Assembly: GCA_050248955.1 (NCBI GenBank)
Contig: JBFWRK010000004.1
Coordinates: forward strand, 248,001 to 312,000
Direction: 5' to 3'
Length of the DNA: 64,000 nucleotides
Source: JBFWRK01 sp050248955
GTDB taxonomy: Bacteria > Actinomycetota > Acidimicrobiia > Acidimicrobiales > Ilumatobacteraceae
In this document: in pieces, positions 44,903-53,915 of the stretch
Layout: the number at the start of each line of letters is the position of its first letter
Position numbering within the stretch: the stretch's first letter is position 1
Notes under the pieces: model-generated
Seen by the model: the letters and a program-made list of their open reading frames with translations, nothing else
What the model was told of the DNA's origin: nothing
Database searches by the model: none
Position numbers and translations under genes: made by a program

Positions 44903-45973
44903 TCATCGAGAGGTTCGTGATTTCGGCGATTGCCGATCATCGAGCGTCAGCTGGTGTCGGAGGGGGAATTGAACTCCGGGTTGCGGCGTGCCTTCTCGTA
45001 GCCGCTGGTGCGAACAGCTGGCGGCACGATGGGCTTCCCAGATCTCGGGACGCAGCCGACCGCGATCACTGACGTCGAGACCCGTAGCGATCGCCCAGGC
45101 GCGCACCTCGGCGGTCGTGACCTCGGGTGCGGGCACCGGCCCAGCCGTGGCCAGTGTGTCGAACCGGGCAGCACCCGCTGCATCGTTGTTGCGGTGCTCG
45201 ATCGCGGCACCGAAGAAGCGATACGTCCATTCCTGTGCGAGTTGCCGGGTCTCGGCGAACACGATCGGCACCATCGGATATCGCACCGCGGCCTCGGCGA
45301 TCTGCTCCGCGATCGAGGCCGGACGGACGCGCGTCAGCTTGAACACCGCCGAATAGCGATCGTCGACGACGAGCGCTGCATGCGAGACGTCGGACAACCC
45401 GGAAAGCAGGGTCCACAACTTTCCGCCGACGATCGTCGACACGAGATCGTCGACACTCTTTCGCTCCACCACCGCCACGACCTCACCATCGGCCTCGACG
45501 GCGTAGTCCCCGACCGTCAGCGCCCGCTTCAAGGTGGTCGCCTGCTGCGCCGAGAACTTCCAGGCATACCGCTCGCGGGTGTCGACCACGATGTGGAGCC
45601 GAAGCCCCGACGCCCGAGCCGTCGGCACCGCAACGTTCGGACGCGCCTGCTTGCGCGTACGAGCCGACTGCCAGAAGACCACCTCGCGACCACGTGCCCG
45701 GGTAAACACGAACTGCGACCGATTCTCCCGCGCCCGATCGAGAACGAGATCGATCGCCACCCCACGGCGCACACACGAAACCACCGGCACCCGCTCGACG
45801 ATCTCGAGATCATCGACATCGGGCCACTCGGCAGCCGCGTGGCAGAAGACCTTCGCCGTCCGAGGCCAGGTGTCTTTCACCTTCAACACCACCGGTCGGG
45901 ATCCCATCGGCAACCGCACCAGGAATGGCAACGACGACGCGTCGTCAGGGTTGCGGGCGATTACGAACTCCAC
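44903..45973 (-). CDS. ERCC4-type nuclease domain fused to an Lsr2-like DNA-binding domain
   Basis: This protein has about 356 residues. A FVIARNPDDASSLPFLVRLP N-terminal region and a conserved RENRSQFVFTRARGREVVFW segment precede an ERCC4/XPF nuclease core: VVDTRERYAW, VGDYAV and VVERKSVDDLVSTI. A C-terminal TTAEVRAWAIATGLDVSDRG segment matches the Lsr2 AT-hook-like DNA-binding domain. The start is uncertain; GTG at 45973 is chosen because conserved sequence begins there, with the frame open to 46108. The last 40 or so codons run through a tRNA-like sequence and are probably not native. Confidence 0.78.
   Translation of the reverse strand: MEFVIARNPDDASSLPFLVRLPMGSRPVVLKVKDTWPRTAKVFCHAAAEWPDVDDLEIVERVPVVSCVRRGVAIDLVLDRARENRSQFVFTRARGREVVFWQSARTRKQARPNVAVPTARASGLRLHIVVDTRERYAWKFSAQQATTLKRALTVGDYAVEADGEVVAVVERKSVDDLVSTIVGGKLWTLLSGLSDVSHAALVVDDRYSAVFKLTRVRPASIAEQIAEAAVRYPMVPIVFAETRQLAQEWTYRFFGAAIEHRNNDAAGAARFDTLATAGPVPAPEVTTAEVRAWAIATGLDVSDRGRLRPEIWEAHRAASCSHQRLREGTPQPGVQFPLRHQLTLDDRQSPKSRTSR
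44953..44967 (-). repeat. direct repeat copy 1, tRNA 3'-end-like
   Basis: The 15-mer GGTGTCGGAGGGGGA is repeated exactly at 46265. On the minus strand this copy reads GGAGTTCAATTCCCCC then TCCGACACCA, resembling a tRNA T-loop, acceptor stem and CCA end, although only 3 of 5 T-stem pairs form. It could be an attachment-site remnant. Confidence 0.5.
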
Positions 45974-46264
45974 GGGACAACCGTAGATCGACGGCACGCT
46001 CGAAGGACCGAATCTCAGGTCGTCCTGACCCGAACAGGAACAGGCCCGGGACGTTGCGAAGTTCGCCCCCTCGAAGAACGAGGACGAGTCGTCGTTGCGG
46101 TCACTCATCCCGACAGCGAGCAGCAGAGCACTGCGTCGAAGATCGTGTCGTCCGCGAGGTCACCTCGCTCCAGGTGGCGGCGCCGAACATACGAAGCAGC
46201 CCGAGAGGTGATCGTCCTTCGCATCGAGCACCGAGGCGACGCCTATCGAGCGTGGTGAGCAACC

Positions 46265-46279
46265 GGTGTCGGAGGGGGA
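46265..46279 (-). repeat. direct repeat copy 2
   Basis: An exact copy of the 15-mer at 44953-44967, 1,312 bases away. It lies between the ERCC4-Lsr2 gene and the truncated amylase-like gene, immediately before a strong hairpin. Confidence 0.5.
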
Positions 46280-46286
46280 CTACCCC

Positions 46287-46320
46287 GGGGCTTCTGTGGG
46301 TTTCAACCCACCAGAACCCC
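46287..46320. other. long imperfect hairpin at junction
   Basis: GGGGCTTCTGTGGGTT pairs with AACCCACCAGAACCCC around a 2-base loop, with two single-base bulges. It sits where recognisable amylase-like coding sequence stops and next to the second 15-mer. It may be a recombination-end structure or a terminator. Confidence 0.5.
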
Positions 46321-46735
46321 GTCGGGGATCGCGTCCTGCCAGACGTACCAGTCGCGACTCTCGGCCTTTGCGGCTCTCCCGGAACCATGCATGCTGGTCG
46401 GACGTGTGGTTGACAACGAGGTCGGCGATCACCCGCAGCCCGCGATCCCTGGCGACGGCCATGAACTCGGTGAAGTCACCGAACGTGCCGAGCCGGGCGG
46501 TCGATGGCGTAGTGGTCGGTGACGTCGTAGCGGTCGTCGTGGTCGGCGGTCGGGTAGAACGGCATCAACCAGATGCAGCTGACGCCGATCCCGGCCAGGT
46601 CGTCGACGTGCTGGGTGAGTCCCCCCGAAGTCGCCGATGCCGTCCGCCGTCAGAGTCGGCGAACGTCTGCACGTCGAGGCAGTAGATGATGACGTTCTTC
46701 CACCAGAGGTCGGCAGTGGCGGGGACGTTCAGCAT
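46321..46735 (-). pseudogene. alpha-amylase/trehalose-synthase-like gene, truncated and frameshifted
   Basis: Reading from ATG at 46735 gives VPATADLWWKNVIIYCLDVQ, typical of GH13 trehalose-synthase-like proteins. The match then continues in other frames (IWLMPFYPTADHDDRYDVTD; RGLRVIADLVVNHTSDQHAW). At least three single-base insertions break it, and the match ends near 46321 about 130 residues in, so the catalytic core is lost. Confidence 0.8.
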
Positions 46736-47075
46736 CGGCTCGCCGATCCACTCGTCGCCGTGCTCGCCGTCGGCCCGACCGTGCGCAGCACCGCACGACA
46801 GGCTCGCCGAAGGTCTCGATGAAGCGTTCCTGCTGCTGGCCGACGTGGTGAATCCAGACGCCCTCAGAGCCGAATTCGCCGAGTTCGACGAGCCGGTCGC
46901 ACAGGCGAGCCGGGTCGGATGAGATCAGGACCCCGTCGTGCATGTCCTCGGGGCGCACGTGACGGGAGGCTTCGTCGAAGTGGGCCGTCAACTCGAGGTC
47001 CCAGCGCACCGGGGGCGAGAACACGTTGGACCGCCACTGGTCGTGGGCGATGGCCTCCGATGTTCGCTGAGTTCG
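46736..47075 (-). pseudogene. C-terminal remnant of LLM-class flavin oxidoreductase (TIGR03885-like)
   Basis: Only the last 110 or so residues remain: AIAHDQWRSNVFSPPVRWDL and GFGSEGVWIHHVG-like segments ending ERFIETFGE. Such oxidoreductases are commonly followed by the amylase/trehalose-synthase-like gene, exactly as here. The N-terminal two-thirds are absent. Confidence 0.7.
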
Positions 47076-47107
47076 CCGAGCAGTGGCGAAACCGGGCGGA
47101 GATTGGC

Positions 47108-47260
47108 TCAACCAGAGCTGGACGCTTCGAGCTCGTGTCCGCAGCCGCACGCGTAGCTGCTGCCGTGCGGGCACGGTATGAGGATTTCCAGTTCGCAGTC
47201 GCAGTCAGGGTTGGTGCAGGTCAGGCGAGTGCCGGGGATGTTTTGTTCTGCCTCGAGCAT
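47108..47260 (-). CDS. metallothionein-like small cysteine-rich protein (50 aa)
   Basis: This 50-residue protein has RLTCTNPDCDCELEI, PCPHGSSY and ACGCGHELE; the six cysteines and two histidines match small actinobacterial metallothionein-like proteins that bind Zn or Cu. GGAG lies 6 bases before the ATG. It follows the CBS gene by 13 bases and is likely co-transcribed. Confidence 0.75.
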   Translation of the reverse strand: MLEAEQNIPGTRLTCTNPDCDCELEILIPCPHGSSYACGCGHELEASSSG

Positions 47261-47273
47261 GGTGGGCTCCGTC

Positions 47274-47693
47274 CTAGGTGGTGGGCGCGGCGGCGCTGAT
47301 GTCACCGAGGGCCGAGTTCGGGTCTCGTTCGATGGCGAGGTCGCCGAGGGTGACGATGCCGACGGCGCGGCCGTCGTCCACGACGGGGAGGCGGCGTAGC
47401 GAGTTTTCGCGCATCAGCTGGATTGCGTCGTCGATGCTGCTGTCCGGAGTCACCGACGTGACGTTGCCCGTGCATGCTTGATCGATCGTGGCGTCGCCTG
47501 CGGCGCCATCGGCCAAGCAGCGCACCACAAGGTCGCGGTCGGTGACGATCCCGGTCAATTGGTCGCCGTCGCGTGTCACGAGGACGTCGCCGATGTTGCG
47601 GTCGCGCATCAATCGGGCGGCTTCGGTGATGGTGGCGGTGGCCGGGCAGGTGACGAGTTCGCTGGTCATCACGTCTCGGATGGTGGAAGCCAT
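47274..47693 (-). CDS. two-CBS-domain protein
   Basis: This 139-residue protein consists of two CBS motifs: VMTSELVTCPATATITEAARLM with GIVTDRDLV, and NVTSVTPDSSIDDAIQLM with VGIVTLGDLA. Such stand-alone proteins bind adenine nucleotides and are often stress-induced. It is followed by the metallothionein-like gene. Confidence 0.92.
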   Translation of the reverse strand: MASTIRDVMTSELVTCPATATITEAARLMRDRNIGDVLVTRDGDQLTGIVTDRDLVVRCLADGAAGDATIDQACTGNVTSVTPDSSIDDAIQLMRENSLRRLPVVDDGRAVGIVTLGDLAIERDPNSALGDISAAAPTT

Positions 47694-47737
47694 GGAATCT
47701 CTCCTCGTTGCTGTGTCGGTGTTTGGATTGGTTCACT

Positions 47738-47757
47738 CTTGCCTGAGCGCAGGCAAG
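47738..47757 (-). terminator. 8-bp perfect hairpin between CinA-like and CBS genes
   Basis: CTTGCCTG-AGCG-CAGGCAAG lies 45 bases upstream of the CBS start and 126 bases past the CinA-like stop. It could end the CinA transcript or act in the CBS leader. Confidence 0.45.
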
Positions 47758-47882
47758 CGCGGCGGGCCTTCTCGGGTCATCACCATCCACGGACGGACCC
47801 CTGACTCGGAGGCCCGACATGAGTGGGCTCTATTCACTCACCGCGTTCTTCGATGAGGCCGTCGGTGAACATGACGATCAGG

Positions 47883-48431
47883 TCAGCAATTCGCACGGTG
47901 CGATCCGATATCCGAATCAGACGCGGTGGACACATTCGTGGCTACCGTCGTGGACACATGGCCTGGCTTGGCGCGGGCGAGTGCCGTGCCGAGATCGATG
48001 AGCGATTGTTTCGTGGCTGCGTCGCAGACCTGCTCCGGGTTGCCATCGAACCAGTACCGGTGGGCACTCGTCACGCCGTCGACGACGGTGCCGACGAAGA
48101 CCGTGCCGACAGGGATGCCGGGCTCGGCGTCTCCGCCGGCTAGCCCGGTGGTTGCCACTGCTGCGTCGACACCGAGCAGGTGGCTCACCCCGGACGCCAT
48201 CTGGCAGGCGGCCTCCTCGCTGAGAACGTTCGGTGCGTCGACCCCGAGCAGGGTGCGTTTGATCGCCGTTTGGTAGGCGACAACGCCGCCCCGGAAGAAG
48301 TCGGCCGCATGCTCGACGCACGCCAAGCACGCGGCGATCCGCCCAGCGGTGATCGACTCGGCACAGCCGACACTGCGACCATTCAGGTCTCTGGCCACCT
48401 GCGCGGCGACATGTTCGATGTCGGCGTTCAT
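47883..48431 (-). CDS. CinA-like nicotinamide-nucleotide amidohydrolase (PncC type)
   Basis: This 182-residue protein is the CinA C-terminal amidohydrolase domain alone: VGCAESITAGRIAACLACV, FFRGGVVAYQTAIKRTLLGV and ATTGLAGGDAEPGIPVGTVFVG. It deamidates NMN in pyridine-nucleotide recycling. ATG at 48431 (MNADIEHVAAQVARDL) matches family starts; the longer frame is unsupported. Confidence 0.9.
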   Translation of the reverse strand: MNADIEHVAAQVARDLNGRSVGCAESITAGRIAACLACVEHAADFFRGGVVAYQTAIKRTLLGVDAPNVLSEEAACQMASGVSHLLGVDAAVATTGLAGGDAEPGIPVGTVFVGTVVDGVTSAHRYWFDGNPEQVCDAATKQSLIDLGTALARAKPGHVSTTVATNVSTASDSDIGSHRANC

Positions 48432-48462
48432 GACAGTCCTTGCGTCGCGTCGCGCTCGCTGG

Positions 48463-48654
48463 TCAGCTCTTTTTGCCGGGTCGACGGTCGCCTTGGTCGC
48501 CGTGCCCTGACTTGTCTTTCTTGGCACGGGTGCGTGCGTCGCTCGCCAGGGAGCGTGACACGTCGACACTTTCGGCGAACCTGCCATGAGGATCGCGGCG
48601 AACGAATCGCTTGTCACCAGGATTCGGTTCGATCAACTCTCGTTTGGGTGCCAT
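48463..48654 (-). CDS. small basic conserved protein (63 aa)
   Basis: MAPKRELIEPNPGDKRFVRR followed by DPHGRFAESVDVSRSL and a lysine/glycine-rich tail matches a widespread small bacterial protein family of unknown function. The start at 48654 is the family-typical one. It lies 31 bases upstream of the CinA-like gene on the same strand. Confidence 0.7.
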   Translation of the reverse strand: MAPKRELIEPNPGDKRFVRRDPHGRFAESVDVSRSLASDARTRAKKDKSGHGDQGDRRPGKKS

Positions 48655-48786
48655 GCCCGTCCAAATTGCCCGTGGAGCAGTCCCGACAAACATTCCGGAC
48701 GCCATGCGAACGGCCAGCTCGGCATCGTCGATCGGCACACCGGTCGCCGATGTGTCGGGTCAATCGGGGGCGGGTATTCGTCGACG

Positions 48787-49582
48787 ATGCCGAACGTCCG
48801 CGCCCTGCCTTCGTCGATCCCAGTGGATGGACTTGCGTCCGATCGGTTGAACTTCGGGTCCGACCAGGCGCCCGGTATCCGGCGCACCGGCACCAAGCGG
48901 TTCCGCTATGTCAACGACCTCACGGGTCGTCCCGCGAGCAGGCCGATGTCGAGCGCATCCACGCGTTGGCGATTCCGCCGGCGTGGACGCAGGTATGGAT
49001 CGCTGCCGATCCGTGGAGCCATCTGCAGGCCACCGGCCGTGATGCCCGAGGCCGCAAGCAGTACCGCTATCACGATGCGTTCACGTCGAGCAGGTCGGAG
49101 AACAAGTTCGCCGATCTCGTCGCGTTCGGGTTCAGGCTCGGTTCGCTGCGTCGCTGTGTCACTCGCGATCTGGCACGCAACGACCTGGGACATGACCGTG
49201 TCGTCGCGACCGTGATCCGGCTGATGGACATCACCAGCCTGCGGATCGGCAACATCGAATACGCGACGACGAACGAATCGTTCGGATTGACGACGCTGCG
49301 CAACCAGCACGTCGCAGTACGCGGCTCGACGATTCGCCTTGCGTTTTCCCGGCAAATCGGCACACGACTTCGACGTCCGCGTCGACAACGCTCGACTTGC
49401 CCGGATCGTTCGCCATCGTCGAGAGCTACGTCCAGGGCACGCTGGTGCGGAGCTGGCAGCGTCGCGTCGGTGCCAGGCCGACGGGCTTGACCGTGGTCGA
49501 GCGCAGAACGCTGCGGCTTCTCCGTCCGGTCAACAGCTCCATGATCGATGACGGTTTCACCCGTTACGACACCGGGAAATGA
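48787..49582 (+). pseudogene. DNA topoisomerase IB, frameshifted remnant
   Basis: Frame 1 gives APGIRRTGTKRFRYVNDLTG. After a lost base near 48942 another frame gives VERIHALAIPPAWTQVWIA, ATGRDARGRKQYRYHDAF and FGLTTLRNQHVAVRG. After an extra T near 49346 it continues GKSAHDFDVRVDNARLARIV. The catalytic tyrosine region is not found, so the gene is dead. Confidence 0.8.
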
Positions 49583-49588
49583 CGGTCC

Positions 49589-49717
49589 ATGCCACGCCCC
49601 GACAACGACCCAGACACCGAAGACGACTCCGCCGAGACCGTCAAGTCCGACGAGATGGCCGACGCTGACACCGCCAACGGCGAAGGGGACCCGACGACGT
49701 CCGAGAACGCGAGCTGA
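49589..49717 (+). CDS. small acidic protein upstream of alcohol dehydrogenase (42 aa)
   Basis: A 42-residue, highly acidic frame (PDTEDDSAETVKSDEMADAD) ends 1 base before the dehydrogenase ATG, so reinitiation could serve both. No domain is known. Composition is unlike antisense shadows, supporting a real small gene. Confidence 0.5.
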   Translation: MPRPDNDPDTEDDSAETVKSDEMADADTANGEGDPTTSENAS

Positions 49718-49718
49718 G

Positions 49719-50948
49719 ATGCGTGCCGCCGTGTGGCACGGTCGCCGCGACGTTCGCGTCGACGTCGTCCCGGACCCCGTCATCGTTGAGCCGACTGACG
49801 CGATCATCAGCGTGACGTCGTCGGGGCTGTGTGGGTCCGACCTGCATTTGTACGAGGTGATGGCACCGTTCATGACACCCGGTGACATCCTCGGCCACGA
49901 ACCGATGGGCGTCGTCGAAGCCATCGGGTCCAGCGTGACCGAGATCGCGGTCGGCGACCGGGTGGTGATCCCGTTCAACATCGCCTGCGGGCACTGCTTC
50001 ATGTGCGACGCCGGGCTGCAATCGCAATGCGAGACCACCCAGGTCCGCGAACACGGCTGCGGGGCCGCGTTGTTCGGGTACACGAAGCTCTACGGCCAAG
50101 TCCCCGGCGGGCAAGCCGAACTTCTCCGTGTACCTCACGCCGACTACGGGCCGATCAACGTCCCGCACGGTCCCCCGGATGACCGGTACTTGTTCCTCTC
50201 CGACGTGCTGCCGACCGCGTGGCAAGCCGCCATGTACGCCGGTGTGCCGTCAGCGTCGAGTGTCGTGGTTCTCGGGCTCGGTCCGATCGGGGACATGTGC
50301 TGCCGGATCGCAACCCACTTCGGCGCCCAGAACGTGATCGGGATCGACCTCGTCCCCGAACGGTTGCAGCGAACCCGCGCTCGCGGTGTTGACACGATCG
50401 ATCTGAACGACTTCGAGTCCGACGACGACCTGATCGATGCCGTCCGATCCAAGACGGCAGGGCGAGGCCCCGATGCCGTTATCGACGCCGTCGGCATGGA
50501 GGCCCACGGATCACCCGGCGCGAAGGTCGCTCAGCAACTGACCGGACTCATGCCGGACGCACTCGCGGCGAAGTTGATGAAGCGGGCCGGCGTCGACCGA
50601 CTGGCCGCGTTGCATCTCGCGATCGACCTCGTCCGCCGCGGCGGCACCGTGTCGATCATCGGTGTCTACGGAGGTATGACCGACCCGATGCCGATGATGA
50701 AGATGTTCGACAAGCAGATCCAGCTGCGGATGGGCCAAGCGAACGTCAAACGGTGGTGCGACGACATCCTGCCGCTGTTGACGGATGACGACCCGCTCGG
50801 CGTCGACACCTTCGCCACCCACCACCTTCCTCTGGCTGACGCCCCGAGCGCGTACGGAACGTTCCAGAAGAAGCAGGATCACGCGATCAAGATCGTGTTC
50901 GCCATGAGCGACTTGGCGCATGCCATCAACCCGCTGGGCGTCAAGTGA
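49719..50948 (+). CDS. zinc-dependent alcohol dehydrogenase (formaldehyde-dehydrogenase-like)
   Basis: This 409-residue medium-chain dehydrogenase has GLCGSDLHLYE, GHEPMGVVEAIG, the structural zinc site CGHCFMCDAGLQSQC and Rossmann GLGPIGDMCCRI. Its length and central insertion resemble glutathione-independent formaldehyde dehydrogenases. Its stop overlaps the convergent GH65 gene by 8 bases. Confidence 0.92.
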   Translation: MRAAVWHGRRDVRVDVVPDPVIVEPTDAIISVTSSGLCGSDLHLYEVMAPFMTPGDILGHEPMGVVEAIGSSVTEIAVGDRVVIPFNIACGHCFMCDAGLQSQCETTQVREHGCGAALFGYTKLYGQVPGGQAELLRVPHADYGPINVPHGPPDDRYLFLSDVLPTAWQAAMYAGVPSASSVVVLGLGPIGDMCCRIATHFGAQNVIGIDLVPERLQRTRARGVDTIDLNDFESDDDLIDAVRSKTAGRGPDAVIDAVGMEAHGSPGAKVAQQLTGLMPDALAAKLMKRAGVDRLAALHLAIDLVRRGGTVSIIGVYGGMTDPMPMMKMFDKQIQLRMGQANVKRWCDDILPLLTDDDPLGVDTFATHHLPLADAPSAYGTFQKKQDHAIKIVFAMSDLAHAINPLGVK

Positions 50949-53079
50949 CCGATACGGCCGCCGAGCTCGGTGGGGCATCGTGGAACTCGAACGTGGCGGA
51001 GGCGTCGCCGTGGCGGGCGATGAGGTGGGCTCGGCGGCCCCGGATCCAGAGTGATTCGACTTCGATGCCGTCCCAGCCCTTGGGCATGACCACACGTCGC
51101 CGGGCCCAGGTGGCGGGGTCGTCGTTGCTGAGTTCGATGCCTGGGAGACCGTAGTAGCAGTTGAGCAGTAGCCCGGCCAGATTGGCGATGAACGGTCCGC
51201 TCACCGTTTGTTCAGGAAACCGGTCCGCTCGGTATTCGTGCACGTTCATGAACCGATCGGACGTGAACTTTGCGTATCCGTGCTCGAGAAACCTCGCTGC
51301 CCGTCGACGGTCACCGATCCAGGCGGCCCACGTCGGGTAGAGCGCGGAGAGCATCGGGCTGCCGAGGTATTCATCAGCGAGACCGAGGTAGAACTCGATC
51401 GTGGCCCGCTCCGCAGCCTCGCCTGCGTGGTAGCCCCCCGGGAAGATCGCGGCCAGCGCCGACGGCGTGGCTCCTTTCTCCTCACGCGGGTCGAACCCGT
51501 CGTGGTCCTGGATGACACCGGTCTTGTCGTCGATTGGGATCACCAGTCCGGCGGCGATGCGGGCCCATGCGTCGCTGGCGGGGAGCTGGTTCCGCATCGC
51601 GCAGCCGATCGCCTCCTGCAGGGCGAGCTTGGCCGTCAGGTTCATGTATGCCGAGTTGTCCGAGACCTGCTCACGTTCGGCGACTCCGTAGGCCTCCCGG
51701 ATCTCGAATCCTCGCTCGCTGCACGTGACGCGGCTCTCGATCCATGCTGCGACTCCGGAGAGTACCGGCCAGGCACGGTCGCGGTCGAAGGTCTTGTCGC
51801 CCGTGGCGTGAGCGAACTTGGCGAAAGCGAGAGCGACGTTCGGGGTCACATGGTGTTCGTGGGCCGCCGCAGATGCACCGCCTGGCGCTGCCTCTTCGCC
51901 TCTACGCGGCGCAGACTGCCAGGGGAACTGCAGCCCGGCCAAACCGTTGAGCTGCGCGTTCATCCGGGCCGCCGGGAGCGACCGCGTCCGATAGTCGAGA
52001 ATCGCGGCGGCCGCCTGCGGCTGGGTGACCAGCAGCACCGGCAGAGCGAACGCCTCGATGTCCCACATCACGTGGCCGTAGAAGTAGTGGTAGTCGTGCC
52101 ACTGGGCCAGGCCGAAGATGTGCGTGCCGGCCAAGCAGGACGCGTGAGCCGATGAATTCAAGTAGTAGAACGCAGCGTCGACCATGCCCTGCCAGCGTTC
52201 GTCGCCTCCGAGGATACGGACCCGACCCCGCCAGAGATCCTCCCAGGCTGTCCGGTTCTCCTGCCGTAGGCGTTCGAAGCCGGTCCGTGCGGCGCGCGCG
52301 ACGAGCCGGATCGCCTGCAGATCCGGTTGGTGATGCGCATCGCTCGGCACGAGCGACGTGAGGTGCGTCATCGCATACGTCGTACCACCGCGCGCTTTGA
52401 ACTGGTAGCTCGTGACGAGCGGCGCCTCGGTGTCCCACGTCGCATGACGGCGCTCGGCGTCGAGGTTCGCAGAGGTCGAATAGGCCAGGCCGCACGTGGC
52501 GAGACCACCGAGCGTCTCCCACCGCAGCGCCCCGTCGACCGGAGGGTCGTCATCGCCGGGCAGTTCCGCGTAGCGCCGTCTCCACCGGCCCGGCACACCT
52601 CGCGGGTCGAGCTTGGCGCTGATCTCGAGCTCACACGCGGCGTCGACGCGAACCGCGATCTGCTGGAGCGCCACCGAAGGCTGCGTGCGGCTGCACAACG
52701 TGACCACCTCGACCTCAGCGGTCGCGTCCCGACCGACGAACGCGAATCGCGACGTCAACTCGCCGCACGAGAAGTCGTATCGCTGATCGATGAACCGTAC
52801 ACACGACAAGAAGTCCGACATTCGCATCTCCCCGACGCGAAGATCACCCGCCAGCGGATACGGGGCGTGCGGTGTGCATTCGATCTGGGTCACCGGATGC
52901 TCGGCGGCCAACCCGTTCAGGACCGCGACCCCGTTGAGCAAAGGGATCTCGCGCACTCGTAAACCAAGGACTCCGTTCGACAGATACGCCGGCAGGAAAT
53001 CGCTACCCGCGTCCGTGACCGGCTTCGGACTGATCGGCCCCTCCTTCACCTGATAGACCTCCTCGAATCGGCCTGGCAT
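50941..53079 (-). CDS. glycoside hydrolase family 65 protein (maltose/trehalose phosphorylase-like)
   Basis: This 712-residue GH65 enzyme has an N-terminal beta-sandwich (about 1-270), the hallmark YGHVMWDIEAFALPVLL segment, the (alpha/alpha)6 barrel with HEHHVTPNVALAFAKF and the C-terminal EQTVSGPFIANLAGLLLN. It probably phosphorolyses or hydrolyses maltose, trehalose or kojibiose. AAAGG precedes the ATG by 6 bases. The catalytic acid should lie in the ESRVTCSERG/IREAYG region. Confidence 0.9.
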   Translation of the reverse strand: MPGRFEEVYQVKEGPISPKPVTDAGSDFLPAYLSNGVLGLRVREIPLLNGVAVLNGLAAEHPVTQIECTPHAPYPLAGDLRVGEMRMSDFLSCVRFIDQRYDFSCGELTSRFAFVGRDATAEVEVVTLCSRTQPSVALQQIAVRVDAACELEISAKLDPRGVPGRWRRRYAELPGDDDPPVDGALRWETLGGLATCGLAYSTSANLDAERRHATWDTEAPLVTSYQFKARGGTTYAMTHLTSLVPSDAHHQPDLQAIRLVARAARTGFERLRQENRTAWEDLWRGRVRILGGDERWQGMVDAAFYYLNSSAHASCLAGTHIFGLAQWHDYHYFYGHVMWDIEAFALPVLLVTQPQAAAAILDYRTRSLPAARMNAQLNGLAGLQFPWQSAPRRGEEAAPGGASAAAHEHHVTPNVALAFAKFAHATGDKTFDRDRAWPVLSGVAAWIESRVTCSERGFEIREAYGVAEREQVSDNSAYMNLTAKLALQEAIGCAMRNQLPASDAWARIAAGLVIPIDDKTGVIQDHDGFDPREEKGATPSALAAIFPGGYHAGEAAERATIEFYLGLADEYLGSPMLSALYPTWAAWIGDRRRAARFLEHGYAKFTSDRFMNVHEYRADRFPEQTVSGPFIANLAGLLLNCYYGLPGIELSNDDPATWARRRVVMPKGWDGIEVESLWIRGRRAHLIARHGDASATFEFHDAPPSSAAVSVT

Positions 53080-53148
53080 GGCGTGCCTTTACCCGCCAGC
53101 AACGACGGCAAACCAGGGTGACCATTGGGAGATCGCGCCCTGTCCGGC

Positions 53149-53667
53149 TCAGCTGGACTGGCCGCGCCGTCGCACCAACGCCGTCCCGATCAAGAGCAGC
53201 ACGACGGAGCTCCCTAAGAACGACAAATCCCAGGCGAGCGGGTCCGCCACGTCGTCGCGTACATGGTGGACGGTCAAGAGATGATGGTCAACCACACCTT
53301 CGACGATGTTGAATGCCCCCCACCCGACGAGGAGCCACCCGGTGACGACCCCGCCCGATGGGAGCACAGCGGTGGCGTCCGCGCGTCGTGTTGCCATCGC
53401 CAGGTACAGCGCCACGAGAACCACTAAGAACGCGAACGCGTGGAACAACCCGTCAGCGAGGGTGTTCGCTTCCAACCCCGCCACCGTCGTCATCGGCCCC
53501 TCGTCCGTATCGGAGATCATGTGGTGCCACTGCAAGATCTGATGCAGCACGATCCCATCCACGAAACCGCCCAATCCGACCCCGAACAGGCACAGGGCCG
53601 CCCGGAATGACTTCGGATTCCGCGGCGCGTCAGTCGGTGCCGGCGGAGCGCTTCTCGTCACAGCCAT
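53149..53667 (-). CDS. DUF2243 membrane protein
   Basis: This 172-residue protein has four transmembrane helices (FGVGLGGFVDGIVLHQILQ, FAFLVVLVALYLAMA, GWLLVGWGAFNIVEGVV and LGSSVVLLLIGTAL) and conserved HQILQWHH and VDHHLL histidines, characteristic of DUF2243. The function is unknown; the histidines could bind metal. It lies 69 bases upstream of the GH65 gene on the same strand. Confidence 0.9.
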   Translation of the reverse strand: MAVTRSAPPAPTDAPRNPKSFRAALCLFGVGLGGFVDGIVLHQILQWHHMISDTDEGPMTTVAGLEANTLADGLFHAFAFLVVLVALYLAMATRRADATAVLPSGGVVTGWLLVGWGAFNIVEGVVDHHLLTVHHVRDDVADPLAWDLSFLGSSVVLLLIGTALVRRRGQSS

Positions 53668-53915
53668 GTCCCCTGACTACCCGCACAACGACAGATCCAA
53701 GCTCACTGCGCTCGCTCTTGTGTTCGGCCGCGCTCGAGGTGCACGGCCCCGCGACCTCGACGAAATAGCAGCGCCACCGGGGCCGCCGATGGTCACGCCG
53801 CGCCCGGCCGAGCGCACGGAGTTCCGCGTGTCCTACCGCTCGGTTCACGTCGTTTGGATTGGGCAATGACCGGGAACCAGCCGGCGACTGAGGGCAACGC
53901 GATCGGGGGAACACC

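Noticed and set aside
44940..45015. Complete tRNA gene
   Set aside because: Only the 3' T-loop/acceptor-like portion is present; the T-stem pairs poorly and no D-arm or anticodon arm was found.
51208..52155. 315-codon plus-strand frame opposite GH65
   Set aside because: Antisense to conserved GH65 motifs, with no family match.
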